From: Xanthomonas arboricola pv. populi
Lineage (GTDB): Bacteria; Pseudomonadota; Gammaproteobacteria; Xanthomonadales; Xanthomonadaceae
Direction: 5' to 3'
DNA: 64,000 bases
Assembly: GCF_002939945.1 (NCBI RefSeq)
Contig: NZ_MDEB01000001.1
Location: 1,167,606-1,231,605, forward strand
The translations under genes and the position numbers were made by a program. The notes under the pieces are model-generated. The model did not search any database and was not told the DNA's origin. It worked only from the letters and a program-made list of their open reading frames with translations. Below, piece after piece: positions 27,545 to 36,020 of the stretch (positions are counted from its first letter, which is position 1; every line of letters begins with the position of its first letter).

Positions 27545-28951
27545 CTAGTTGGCAACGATCTGCGGACGCCCGAAGCCCAGACCGGCGATGCGCTGCGCGA
27601 TTTCCGAGGCATTGGCGTGATCGCGCGCGTTGACGCGCAGCCGCCACAAGGTGCGGCCGCCGCTGACGATGTCGCTGACGCTGGCGCCGGCAATACCGGC
27701 CGAAGCGAGTTGCGACAGCGCGCGATTGGCGTTTTCGCGACTGGCGAAACTGGCCACCTGCAACAGGATGTCGCCCAATGCCGCCTCGGCCACGCTCGGC
27801 GCCTTGGCTGGCGCCGGCTCGCTCCTGAGCGGACGCGCCGGTGCGCTGTCGGTGGGCTTGATCGCCGCAACCGCGACCGGGGCGGCGGCCACCGCGACGG
27901 ACGAGGCAGGCCGTGGCGCGGCGGCAGCCGGCTTGCCGGTGGCAACGCGCACGCCTTGCGCCTTCATCCAGGCATCGAAGTTGTCGGCATTGCCTGGCTG
28001 GCGCGAATCGGCCACGCGGTAACGCCAACGCTCGCCCGCGGGGACCGCAGCGGCCCCCGCACTGCCTGCCGCCGCGGCGGCCGCCGGGGCGGCGGCGCTG
28101 GCAGCCACTGCACGCGGGGCGGCGGCCGGCACGGTGCGGGTGGGCAGACGCTGCACCAGCCCATCGATCTGGCTGGCGCTGGCGGCCGGCCGTGCGGCGG
28201 CCACCGCGGTGCTGACAGGTGCGCTGCCACTGCGGCGCTTGGCCAGCAGATTGCCGTTGTCGGCTTCGGTCAGGCCACGTACTTCGACGTTGCCGGTGCC
28301 CTTGCCGGTGATGCCCAGCTTGACCGCCGCAGCGTAGCTCAGATCGATCACGCGACCATCGTGGAACGGGCCGCGGTCGTTGACGCGCACCACCACCGAG
28401 TCGCCGGTGTCGGTATTGGTCACCAAGGCGAAGCTGGGCAGCGGCAAGGTCTTGTGGGCGGCAGTGAAGGCGTACATGTCGTAGACCTCCTTGTTGGAGG
28501 TCAGCCGGCCGTGGAATTTGCTGCCGTAATACGAGGCGGTACCACGTTCGACATAGTCGCCGGGGTTGTCCATCACCACGTAGCGCTTGCCCAGCACTTC
28601 GTATGGCGAGCGGTTGCCCACCGCCGAGCGCGGCTCGTTGGCGACCAGCGGTTCGGGAATGCAGGCGACGTTGGGCACGTGGTCCGGCGTGGCGTCCTTG
28701 ACGCCGGGCTTGTACAGGCCGCCGGCGGTGTAGTCGCCGCGCGTGGACGGATCCTCCTTGGCGGCCGCGTACGGTGAGATCGAAGGGCAACCGGTGGCGA
28801 CATACGCCGGCCCCTTGCCGTCGACCTTGACGCTCTTGATCGCGCCGCTTCCGCCGTTACCGGCGCTTTTCTTCGGTGCACTGCTACAGGCCGCCAGGCC
28901 GAGCATCAGCGCCATCGGGATCAACCACTTGGGGCCTGTCGTGCTGTTCAT
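27545..28951 (-). CDS. rlpA: RlpA-family septal lytic transglycosylase lipoprotein with SPOR domain
   Basis: The 468-residue lipoprotein (lipobox LAAC, Cys near residue 22) has a double-psi beta-barrel RlpA domain at about 135-230 (GTASYYGSKFHGRLTSN, VVRVNDRGPFHDGRVIDLS with catalytic Glu/Asp/His positions) and a C-terminal SPOR domain (about 390-468, LLQVASFASRENANRAL). SPOR binds denuded glycan at the division site; RlpA of Pseudomonas cleaves such strands. A long Ala/Pro linker lies between. The start ATG overlaps the mltB stop as ATGA, so the two are coupled. Confidence 0.93.
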   Translation of the reverse strand: MNSTTGPKWLIPMALMLGLAACSSAPKKSAGNGGSGAIKSVKVDGKGPAYVATGCPSISPYAAAKEDPSTRGDYTAGGLYKPGVKDATPDHVPNVACIPEPLVANEPRSAVGNRSPYEVLGKRYVVMDNPGDYVERGTASYYGSKFHGRLTSNKEVYDMYAFTAAHKTLPLPSFALVTNTDTGDSVVVRVNDRGPFHDGRVIDLSYAAAVKLGITGKGTGNVEVRGLTEADNGNLLAKRRSGSAPVSTAVAAARPAASASQIDGLVQRLPTRTVPAAAPRAVAASAAAPAAAAAAGSAGAAAVPAGERWRYRVADSRQPGNADNFDAWMKAQGVRVATGKPAAAAPRPASSVAVAAAPVAVAAIKPTDSAPARPLRSEPAPAKAPSVAEAALGDILLQVASFASRENANRALSQLASAGIAGASVSDIVSGGRTLWRLRVNARDHANASEIAQRIAGLGFGRPQIVAN

Positions 28952-30087
28952 GCCGGGGGTAACTCCTTGCCGGCGATGGCCTCGGACAGCTGGAACACGG
29001 CCATCGCGTACATCTTGGAAATGTTGTATCGAGTGATCGCGTAGAAATTCTGGAAGCCCAGCCAGTACTGCTTGCCGTTGGCATCGTCCAGGGTGATCGG
29101 CGTGGCGGTGCTGCCGGCCACCACCGGCGCATTGGGGTGATAGCCGCGCGTGGACAGATCGGCCAGCGTGTACACCGGCGACCAGTCGGTGGGGTTGAGT
29201 TCCTCATGGCCGGCGGCCAGCGTGGCCGGCACCGCGACCTGACCACCGCGCACCCAACCGCCCTTCTTGACGAAGTAGTTGGCGACCGAGGCGAACACGT
29301 CGTTGTGGTCGGTGAACAGATTGCGCTTGCCGTCGGCATCGCCATCGACGGCGAACTGACGGTAGCTGGACGGCATGAACTGGCCCATGCCCATCGCGCC
29401 GGCATAGCTGCCGATCAGCGTGGTGACATCGAGTTGCTCTTCCTTGCCGAGCGCGAACAGCTGGCCAAGTTCATCGCGAAAGAACAGCTCGCGACGCACT
29501 TCGCGTTCGAGCTTGGCCGGGTCGCCGCTGCGCGGGTAGCGGAACGCCAGCGTGTACAGCGCGTCCAGCACGCGGTACTTGCCGGCGTTGCTGCCGTAAC
29601 TGGTCTCCACCCCGATGATGGCCACGATCACCTGCGCCGGCACGCCGGTGGCCGCTTCGACCTTGTTCAGTTCGGCACGATGTTCGGCCAGGAACTTGCG
29701 GCCGCCATCGATCCGCGCCTGGGTGATGAACATCGGGCGGTATTCGTTCCAGGGTTTGACCCGCTCGGCCGGGCGCGACATCGCGGTGACGATGGCGTCC
29801 TTGAACTGCGCCTGTGCCAGCACCGCGTCGATCTGAGCGGCATCGATGCCGTATTTGGCGGCGGTGTCGCGCACGAAGTTGGCGCGGGCGATGTCGAACG
29901 GCACCGGCGTCAGGTCCACCGGCGGCAGCGCGGGCGCTTCGGCGGCGGCACTGACGGGCGCGACCGGGACGCTCGGCGGCTTGGCCGGGGGCGCGCTGGC
30001 GGCCGGCGGCGGGGTCGGAGGGCTGGGCTGAGTCGCGCAGGCGACAAGGCCGAGGGTGAGCAGGCAGGTCAGAGTGCGTCGAATCAT
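28948..30087 (-). CDS. mltB: Membrane-bound lytic murein transglycosylase B
   Basis: The 379-residue lipoprotein (lipobox LVAC, Cys near residue 16) has a Pro/Ala linker followed by the MltB domain: IIGVETSYGSNAGKYRV with the catalytic Glu, ALYTLAFRYPRSGD, SYAGAMGMGQFMPSSYRQFAVDGD. It cleaves glycan strands with formation of anhydro-muropeptides in the periplasm. The upstream frame to 30414 contains repeat-derived sequence and is not part of the gene. It is coupled to rlpA by a four-base overlap. Confidence 0.94.
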   Translation of the reverse strand: MIRRTLTCLLTLGLVACATQPSPPTPPPAASAPPAKPPSVPVAPVSAAAEAPALPPVDLTPVPFDIARANFVRDTAAKYGIDAAQIDAVLAQAQFKDAIVTAMSRPAERVKPWNEYRPMFITQARIDGGRKFLAEHRAELNKVEAATGVPAQVIVAIIGVETSYGSNAGKYRVLDALYTLAFRYPRSGDPAKLEREVRRELFFRDELGQLFALGKEEQLDVTTLIGSYAGAMGMGQFMPSSYRQFAVDGDADGKRNLFTDHNDVFASVANYFVKKGGWVRGGQVAVPATLAAGHEELNPTDWSPVYTLADLSTRGYHPNAPVVAGSTATPITLDDANGKQYWLGFQNFYAITRYNISKMYAMAVFQLSEAIAGKELPPA

Positions 30088-30167
30088 TGGCTGAGGGTAA
30101 CAGAGAACAGATGAACTTCTGGCAATAAGACCATGAAACGAAACAGCTTTAGCGCGCCATTTGCGAG

Positions 30168-30222
30168 CGGGGATTGGGGATTGGTTTGGTGCTGCGCGGG
30201 AATGGGGAATGGGGAATGGGGT
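30168..30222. repeat. GGGGATTG/GGGAATGG-type repeat units
   Basis: Six degenerate copies of the heptamer/octamer GGGAATG(G) in direct orientation, related to the GGGAATCG family seen elsewhere in the window. Confidence 0.75.
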
Positions 30223-30380
30223 GCGTGCTGTTCGTGTGCGGACCGGGGTTGTCTGGTGAACCGGGCTATGGGCTGACGAGGCTTTGCGTTCGGCGCCATG
30301 CCGTGGGCCTGCTTCTGGTTTCTTCACTAGACGGCATGACCGGCCGGCTTTGGCGTTCCCTTCGACGTCGATCCAGCCGT

Positions 30381-30405
30381 CAGGCGCGGCCGGGGGCCGC
30401 GCCTG
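30381..30405 (-). terminator. GC hairpin after polygalacturonase gene, possible terminator
   Basis: An 11-bp stem (30381-30391 with 30395-30405, loop ggg) starts five bases past the stop codon. No T run follows on the minus strand, so it may be only an RNA-stabilising hairpin. Confidence 0.45.
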
Positions 30406-30410
30406 GTCGA

Positions 30411-31811
30411 TCACAAGGCCGGGAAGCGCGGCGCAGCCGAGCAGGTGGGCACGCTGCCGCTGAGTTGCACGGTGGGCGTGGTGACATTGGTGCCGGTCGG
30501 GGTGAGCGCGCTGTTGCTGAGCCCGATCCGCGCGTCGCTGGCGGTGACCGCGGTATTGCCGCTCGCCACGTTGGCCAGCGTCAGGTCCAGCGGCGTCTGC
30601 GCATCGAAGCCTTTCAGGATCCAGCCCTTGCCCTTGAGGCCGGCATCGCCGGTGGTACGCAGGCCGTCGACGACGATCTCGCTGAAGCTGGGCTTGGTGC
30701 CGCTACCGCCCGTCGAATAGAACGGGTTGATCACCAGCGGGCTGGTCACCCCGTACAGGCAGGTAGTGCGATAGGTGACCAGGCTGACCGGGCCGCCCTT
30801 GGCGAGGCTGGTCTTGATGCGCAGCCCGGTGTTGTCGGTGCTGCGATTGCCGGCGTCGTCGGTGGCAGTGATGACGTTGTTGCCGACCAGCACGTTGTTG
30901 ACACCGGACATCACTTCGCTCCCGATCGAGATGCCATGGGTGCCGTAGCAGCGGTTGTCGCGCACGGTGATGTTGCCGGACCTGGACGCAATGGTCTTGA
31001 TCGCCACGCAGTCGTCGCCGCCCATCACATCGTTGTCGATCAGGCTGGCGTTGACCACGCTGTCCAGATCCAGGCCATCGGTATTGGGGCTGGTGGCCGG
31101 CGACTTCACCCGCACGCCCCAGATGGTCAGGCCATCGACGATGTGCGCGAAGAAATGGAAGTACGCCGCATTGATCAGATTGACGTTGTAGAGGGTGAAC
31201 GTAGTGGAGTTCTGCACCTTGATCAGGTCCGGGCTGTTCTGCACCTTGCCGGCGTTCTTGGCGTTTTCGCCGAACTCCCACCAGGTGGTGCTCTTGCCGA
31301 GCATGGGCAGGTCGCCGCGTCCGTCGATCGTGCCCTGACGCCCGCCGGTGCGTACTCCCATCACGCCCGACTTGGTGCCCTTGATGCTGATCAGCGGCAG
31401 GCAACCACCGCTCTTGGAGCCAGCAACGCCGCAACCGCTGCCGTAGTCGGCCGGATTGCGCGAGCCGTACAAGGTCACGCCCTGATCGACGACTAGGGTG
31501 ACGCCGGTAGGAATCGACAGCGGGCCGGTGAGAAACGCATTGCCGGTACCGGCCTTGAGCAGCACGCTGCCGTTCTTGCCGGTGCAGGCAGTCAGCGCGG
31601 CCTGGATGGTTTTGGTGTCGGGCGGCGCGCTTTCCAACGCGGCGTTGAACAGCCGACCGCTCGGCGTGTGGCTGGCGCTCACCGGCTGGCAGGTGGCAGG
31701 AATCGCCGGCTGGGAGAGCGCGCGCGTATCGCCGGTGGCAAGGGTGATGGCGCCGGCGTGTGCGGCGAACGTCAGACAGACACCGCCGATGGCGGCGGTT
31801 AGCAGTTTCAT
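30411..31811 (-). CDS. Secreted GH28 polygalacturonase
   Basis: The 466-residue protein has a signal peptide (LLTAAIGGVCLTFAAHAG, cleavage near residue 20) and a right-handed beta-helix of glycoside hydrolase family 28. Catalytic blocks are complete: NTDGLD with D245, GGDDCVAIK with D266/D267, THGISIGS with H292, and RIKT (R331, K333). It hydrolyses de-esterified pectin outside the cell after type II secretion. A perfect PIP box with a matching -10 element lies upstream, so HrpX is the probable activator. The gene sits between rodA and mltB, inside a block otherwise devoted to cell-wall growth. ATG 31811 gives the signal peptide; a longer frame is not supported. Confidence 0.93.
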   Translation of the reverse strand: MKLLTAAIGGVCLTFAAHAGAITLATGDTRALSQPAIPATCQPVSASHTPSGRLFNAALESAPPDTKTIQAALTACTGKNGSVLLKAGTGNAFLTGPLSIPTGVTLVVDQGVTLYGSRNPADYGSGCGVAGSKSGGCLPLISIKGTKSGVMGVRTGGRQGTIDGRGDLPMLGKSTTWWEFGENAKNAGKVQNSPDLIKVQNSTTFTLYNVNLINAAYFHFFAHIVDGLTIWGVRVKSPATSPNTDGLDLDSVVNASLIDNDVMGGDDCVAIKTIASRSGNITVRDNRCYGTHGISIGSEVMSGVNNVLVGNNVITATDDAGNRSTDNTGLRIKTSLAKGGPVSLVTYRTTCLYGVTSPLVINPFYSTGGSGTKPSFSEIVVDGLRTTGDAGLKGKGWILKGFDAQTPLDLTLANVASGNTAVTASDARIGLSNSALTPTGTNVTTPTVQLSGSVPTCSAAPRFPAL

Positions 31812-32134
31812 GGGAGAAGTCACCTGAAAGAGGAATGGCGCGTGCCGGCAGCTGCAACGCGACACGGCCGCGGGCAGGACAGCGGTCCATCGGACTCTAC
31901 GGCGCAACGCCCTCACGCACAGAAGGTGAGCGAACCCGAAGCCGCATGCGCGAAGCGGCCCTGCGTCGGTCTCTCGTCATTGCAACGCAGCGTTCAGAAC
32001 CGCGCCCGCCGTGCGAAGCGTCAGCCGCCCGACATGTGCCTGTCGCAAAGCGGCGTAGTGCGCTTGGCCAGCTCTGGTGCGTTCTTTCGACGTGGGCAAG
32101 CAACTGTCACCGTTGGCTGCAAAACCGCGCCGAC
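31812..32134. other. Intergenic region rodA-polygalacturonase
   Basis: It contains the PIP-box promoter of the polygalacturonase gene. No further gene is seen; the remaining 180 bases next to rodA show no clear terminator. Confidence 0.65.
31894..31954 (-). promoter_or_regulatory. PIP box and -10 element (HrpX-type promoter)
   Basis: Read on the minus strand, TTCGC, fifteen bases, TTCGC occupies 31954-31930: both half-sites are perfect. Exactly 30 bases further is TAGAGT (31899-31894), which fits the YANNNT -10 rule (30-32 base spacing) for functional PIP-box promoters in Xanthomonas. Transcription would begin near 31888, about 75 bases before the polygalacturonase ATG. Confidence 0.88.
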
Positions 32135-33253
32135 TCAATACCCATGCACCGGGCGGTGCGCCTTGACCGCCATCACCAGGCCCAGCCCGGCCAGCAGCGA
32201 TACCGCCGAGGTACCGCCGTAACTCATCAGCGGCATCGGCACGCCCACCACCGGCAGCAGGCCGGAAATCATGCCGCCGTTGACCAGCACGTAGACAAAG
32301 AAGGCCAGCCCGGTGGCACCGGCGATCAGGCGCGAATAGGTGTCGCGCGCCTGCGCGGCGATCCACAGGCACCGCGCGATCACGATCAGGTACAGGCTGA
32401 GCACGGTCGCCACGCCGATCCAGCCGAACTCCTCGCTGAGCACCGAGAACGCGAAGTCGGTGGTCTGTTCGGGAATGAAGTTCAGATGCGACTGCGAGCC
32501 CAGCCCCCAGCCCTTGCCGTCGAGGCCGCCGGAACCGATCGCGATCTTGGACTGGATGATGTTCCAGCCGGCGCCCAGCGCATCGTTTTCCGGGTTGAGG
32601 AACATCATGATGCGGTCCTTCTGGTAGGGCCGCAGCAGCCAGAACCAGGCCACCGGCGCGGCCGCCGAGATGCCGCCCACGCCCACCGCCACCCACCACC
32701 ACGGCAAGCCGGCCAGCAGCAGCACGAACACGCCGCTGGCGGCGATCAGCACGCCGGTGCCGAAGTCCGGCTGCAGCATGATCAGCGCAGTCGGTACGCC
32801 GATGATCACGCCGGTCACCAGCACGGTGGAGATGCGCGGCGGCAACGGCATGCGGTGCAGATACCAGGCCGCCATCATCGGCAGGCTGATCTTGAGCAGT
32901 TCGGCCGGCTGCAGGTAGAACAGTTTCAGATCCAGCCACTGGCGGCCGTATTTGCCGGTGCCCAGTGCGAACACCGCCAGCAACGGCAGCATCGACAAGC
33001 CGTACACCCACGGCGTCCAGGCGCGCAGGCGCAGCACCGACATGCGTGAAATCCCCCACATCGCGGCCAGGCCGATGACGAAGCGCACGGCTTGCGCCAT
33101 CACCAGATGATCGCCGTTGGCGGCGCCGCCGGCGCTCTTGAGCACCGACAGGCCGATCACCATCAGCGCACCCAACGCCAGGCACAGCACCCAGTCCAGG
33201 CTGCGCGTGAGGCGCACGACCATGTCCACCAGCCAGCGCAGGATGTCACTCAA
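32135..33253 (-). CDS. rodA: Rod-shape SEDS glycosyltransferase RodA
   Basis: The 372-residue membrane protein has about ten hydrophobic segments and the SEDS signatures LQPAELLKI, ALIMLQPDFGTG (Asp catalytic region), FAFSVLSEEFGW and PLMSYGGTSAVS. RodA polymerises lipid II into glycan during cell elongation, paired with PBP2. The only start that fits is TTG at 33253, which overlaps the mrdA stop (TTGA), so translation is coupled to mrdA. An internal ATG ten codons downstream would remove the N-terminal helix start. Confidence 0.95.
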   Translation of the reverse strand: MSDILRWLVDMVVRLTRSLDWVLCLALGALMVIGLSVLKSAGGAANGDHLVMAQAVRFVIGLAAMWGISRMSVLRLRAWTPWVYGLSMLPLLAVFALGTGKYGRQWLDLKLFYLQPAELLKISLPMMAAWYLHRMPLPPRISTVLVTGVIIGVPTALIMLQPDFGTGVLIAASGVFVLLLAGLPWWWVAVGVGGISAAAPVAWFWLLRPYQKDRIMMFLNPENDALGAGWNIIQSKIAIGSGGLDGKGWGLGSQSHLNFIPEQTTDFAFSVLSEEFGWIGVATVLSLYLIVIARCLWIAAQARDTYSRLIAGATGLAFFVYVLVNGGMISGLLPVVGVPMPLMSYGGTSAVSLLAGLGLVMAVKAHRPVHGY

Positions 33254-35310
33254 TGGTCGGTTTCCTGGACCGCATCGGGTACATCCGGTACCACCGGCTG
33301 CGCCGGCGTATTCGGGTCCAACGCCACGGCGGCCTGGCCGATCACCACCGGCAGCTCGGCCAGCGTGGCCGCGGCCGCATCGCCGGCCTGGCGCGCATCG
33401 GTGGCGCCTGCTTCGAACTGGTTGACGCCCACGGCGGTCATGCCGAGCTCGCTGTCCAGCGGCTCCAGGCCGGCGGGCAGCTTGCCGAGCAGCCAGGCGT
33501 CGAAGATCTTGCGTGCGATCGGCGCTGCCGAGCTGGTACCGAAGCCGCCGCCCTCCACCGCCACCGCCACTGCGATGACCGGGTTGTCGGCCGGTGCGAA
33601 GCCGACGAACAGGCCACGGTGACGCAGATGCATCGGCAGGCTGCGCGGGTCCACCGCGGCCACGCCCTTGCGGCTGACCACCTGCGCGGTACCGGTCTTG
33701 CCGGCCATCTGATACGGCGCACCCGGCGTGATCGCATACCCGGTGCCGCCGGGGCGCATGGTGTCCATCATGCCCTCGCGCACCACCTGCACATGCGCCG
33801 GGTTCGGGCTGATCGGCTTGCCCGGCGGCTGGATCATCGGCTGCCAGGGGTGATCGAAGCCGGTGCGCTGCTCCAGCACCAGATGCGGGCGCAGCAGCAG
33901 CCCGCTGGCGATCGCCGAAATGCCGCGCACCAGTTGCAGCGGGGTCACCTTCCAGTCGCCCTGGCCGATGGCGATGTTGACGGTGTCGCCGGGATACCAG
34001 CGCTCCTTGCGGGTTTTGTACTTGTAGGCCGGCGACGGCAGGATGCCGCCGATCTCGCCGAGCAGGTCCACCCCGGTCGGCTGGCCGAAGCCGTACTCGC
34101 CCAGGTAGTGGTCGAAGCGCTCGATGCCCATGTCCACCGCCAGCCGGTAGTAATAGGTATTGACCGACTGGGCGATGGACTTGCGCAGATCGGTCCAGCC
34201 ATGGCCGCCGCGATGCGAGTCGCCCCAGCCGCGGCTGACCCCGGGCAGGTAGAACATGCCGGTGGACAACACCCGGTCTTCCGGCCGACGCAGGCCGCTG
34301 TCCAGGCCGGCCAGCGCGATCAGCGGCTTGAGCGTGGAGCCCGGCGCCACGCCGCCCAGCACCAGCCGGTTGAACTGCGGCCGCGACGGGTTGTCGTTGA
34401 GCATCTTGAAGTCGGTATGCGAGATGCCGTTGACGAACAGATTGGGGTCGTAGCTGGGCAGGCTGACCATGCCCAGGATCTCGCCGGTGCGCGGGTCCAT
34501 CGCGATCGCCGCGCCTTCGTGCTCGCCGAACGCGGCCACCATCGCCCGCTGCAGGTCGGCATCCACCGACAGGCGCAGGTCCGCGCCCGACTGCGGCGCG
34601 ACCCGACCGACGGTACGGATCGCCCGCCCCTGCACGTTGGTTTCGACCTGCTCGTAACCGACCTGGCCGCGCAGGTCCTGCTCGTAGTAGCGCTCCAGCC
34701 CGGACTTGCCCATGTGGGTGAGCGCGGCATTGCCCTCGCCCAGCACCGCCAGGTCTTTTTCGTCGATGCGGCCGACGTAGCCGATGATGTGCGCGAACAG
34801 CGGGCCGTACGGATAGCGCCGGGTCAGGTACGGCTCCAGCTCCACCCCGGGAAAGCGCCAGCGCTCCACCGCAAAACGCGCCATTTCCTCGTCGCTCATG
34901 CGCAGCTTGAGCGTCACCGGCAGAAAGCTGCGGCGCGCGCGACGCTCGCGATTGAAGCGCTCCAGATCCTCCGGCGCGATCGGGATCACCTTGCCCAGCG
35001 CGGCCAGCATGGCGTCCATGTCGTTGACCTTGTCCGGGGTCACGTCCAGGCGGAAGGCCGGCACATTCTCGGCCAGCAGCCGGCCGGTGCGGTCGTAGAT
35101 CATGCCGCGCCCCGGCACCACCGGCTTGGGCTTGATGCGGTTGGCTTCCGAGCGCGTGGCATAGACCTCGTGGTCGAGCACCTGCAGCTTGAAGTACCAG
35201 CCGCCCAGGCCGACCAGGCAGATCACCACCATCACAAAGCCCAGCACCGCACGCCGACGGAACTGCTCGGCCTCCGCATGCGGGTTCTTGGAGTGGCGAC
35301 GCCCGTGCAT
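33250..35310 (-). CDS. mrdA: Penicillin-binding protein 2
   Basis: The 686-residue class-B transpeptidase has one N-terminal membrane helix (about 21-42), a pedestal domain (RGMIYDRTGRLLAEN), and the catalytic domain with STLK (in VAPGSTLKPL), SVN (in AQSVNTYYY) and KTGT (in MAGKTGTAQVV). It cross-links side-wall peptidoglycan with RodA in the elongasome. The tail beyond the domain is about 90 residues and Ala/Pro-rich. It lies 3 bases after mreD and is coupled to rodA. Confidence 0.97.
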   Translation of the reverse strand: MHGRRHSKNPHAEAEQFRRRAVLGFVMVVICLVGLGGWYFKLQVLDHEVYATRSEANRIKPKPVVPGRGMIYDRTGRLLAENVPAFRLDVTPDKVNDMDAMLAALGKVIPIAPEDLERFNRERRARRSFLPVTLKLRMSDEEMARFAVERWRFPGVELEPYLTRRYPYGPLFAHIIGYVGRIDEKDLAVLGEGNAALTHMGKSGLERYYEQDLRGQVGYEQVETNVQGRAIRTVGRVAPQSGADLRLSVDADLQRAMVAAFGEHEGAAIAMDPRTGEILGMVSLPSYDPNLFVNGISHTDFKMLNDNPSRPQFNRLVLGGVAPGSTLKPLIALAGLDSGLRRPEDRVLSTGMFYLPGVSRGWGDSHRGGHGWTDLRKSIAQSVNTYYYRLAVDMGIERFDHYLGEYGFGQPTGVDLLGEIGGILPSPAYKYKTRKERWYPGDTVNIAIGQGDWKVTPLQLVRGISAIASGLLLRPHLVLEQRTGFDHPWQPMIQPPGKPISPNPAHVQVVREGMMDTMRPGGTGYAITPGAPYQMAGKTGTAQVVSRKGVAAVDPRSLPMHLRHRGLFVGFAPADNPVIAVAVAVEGGGFGTSSAAPIARKIFDAWLLGKLPAGLEPLDSELGMTAVGVNQFEAGATDARQAGDAAAATLAELPVVIGQAAVALDPNTPAQPVVPDVPDAVQETDH

Positions 35311-35313
35311 GGC

Positions 35314-35799
35314 TTACTTCTTGCTCCGCTTGCCCAGCCGCACCGCATCCAGCAACACGAACAGCGGCGGCCACAGCGCCATGCCCAGGAGCGGCGCCCA
35401 CCAGTAGCTCCACGGCAGGGTCGGCTCGCCCACCGCCAGATGCACGGCCGAGGAGACGATGCGGTCGTTGAGCAGCAGCCCGCCGATCGCCAGCGCCTGC
35501 TGCGAGACCGGGAAGAAGCGCATCCGCGCGCGGAAGCGCTGCAGGATGAAGGTCATGATCACCAGCCGCAGCGCCTGCTCGCCGAGCAGCCCGCCATACA
35601 GCAGGTCGGCCAGCACCCCGGCCACGAAGGCGATGCCCAGCCCGACCCGGTCCGGCTCCTCGATCACCCAGTACGCCAGCACCAGCGCCAGCCAGTACGG
35701 CCGCAGCGGCTGCACCACCAGCGGCAGCGGCAGCAGGCCCAGCACCAGCGCGATGACGATGCTCGCCGGCAGGATCCAGGTGTTGCGCATGCGGGTCAT
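35314..35799 (-). CDS. mreD: Rod-shape-determining protein MreD
   Basis: The 161-residue inner-membrane protein has five to six hydrophobic segments and the pattern RPYWLALVLAYWV and GLLADLLYG-like VLADLLYGGLLGEQAL typical of MreD. It connects MreC to the elongation machinery. Its ATG overlaps the mreC stop by four bases. The tail RLGKRSKK is basic and cytoplasmic. Confidence 0.94.
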   Translation of the reverse strand: MTRMRNTWILPASIVIALVLGLLPLPLVVQPLRPYWLALVLAYWVIEEPDRVGLGIAFVAGVLADLLYGGLLGEQALRLVIMTFILQRFRARMRFFPVSQQALAIGGLLLNDRIVSSAVHLAVGEPTLPWSYWWAPLLGMALWPPLFVLLDAVRLGKRSKK

Positions 35800-36020
35800 T
35801 GCTCCGTCTCCTGCGGAGCCGGACGGGAATCGGGAATCGGGAATGGGGAATCGGTAGGAGCGCTGCCCTGCGGCGGTGCGGTGGCTGCGCCCTGGTTGTT
35901 TCGGGGCCGGGAATTGGGAATAGGGAACCGGGAATTGGTAGGAGCGCCACGCTGCGGCGTCGCGGTGGCTGCGCCCTGGTTGTTTTGGGGACGGGAGTCG
36001 GGATCCGGGAGTTGGGAATT
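35796..36020. repeat. 84-bp in-frame tandem repeats at the mreC 3' end
   Basis: Two full units (35937-36020, 35853-35936) and a partial third (35796-35852) code for 28-residue repeats with a shared core NNQGAATA. Each unit contains GGGAATCG-type repeat sequence in the antisense direction, read as PIPDSR-like peptides. Confidence 0.88.

Larger units (their letters stand above)
30088..30410. other. Intergenic region mltB-polygalacturonase
   Basis: It holds GGGAAT-type repeats (30168-30222) and a GC-rich hairpin just after the polygalacturonase stop. The mltB promoter should lie near 30090-30150, but no confident boxes are visible. No gene is seen. Confidence 0.6.

Noticed and set aside
30088-30414. 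Longer mltB reading frame starting at 30414
   Set aside because: The extra 109 codons read through repeat sequence, and the lipoprotein signal starts at 30087.
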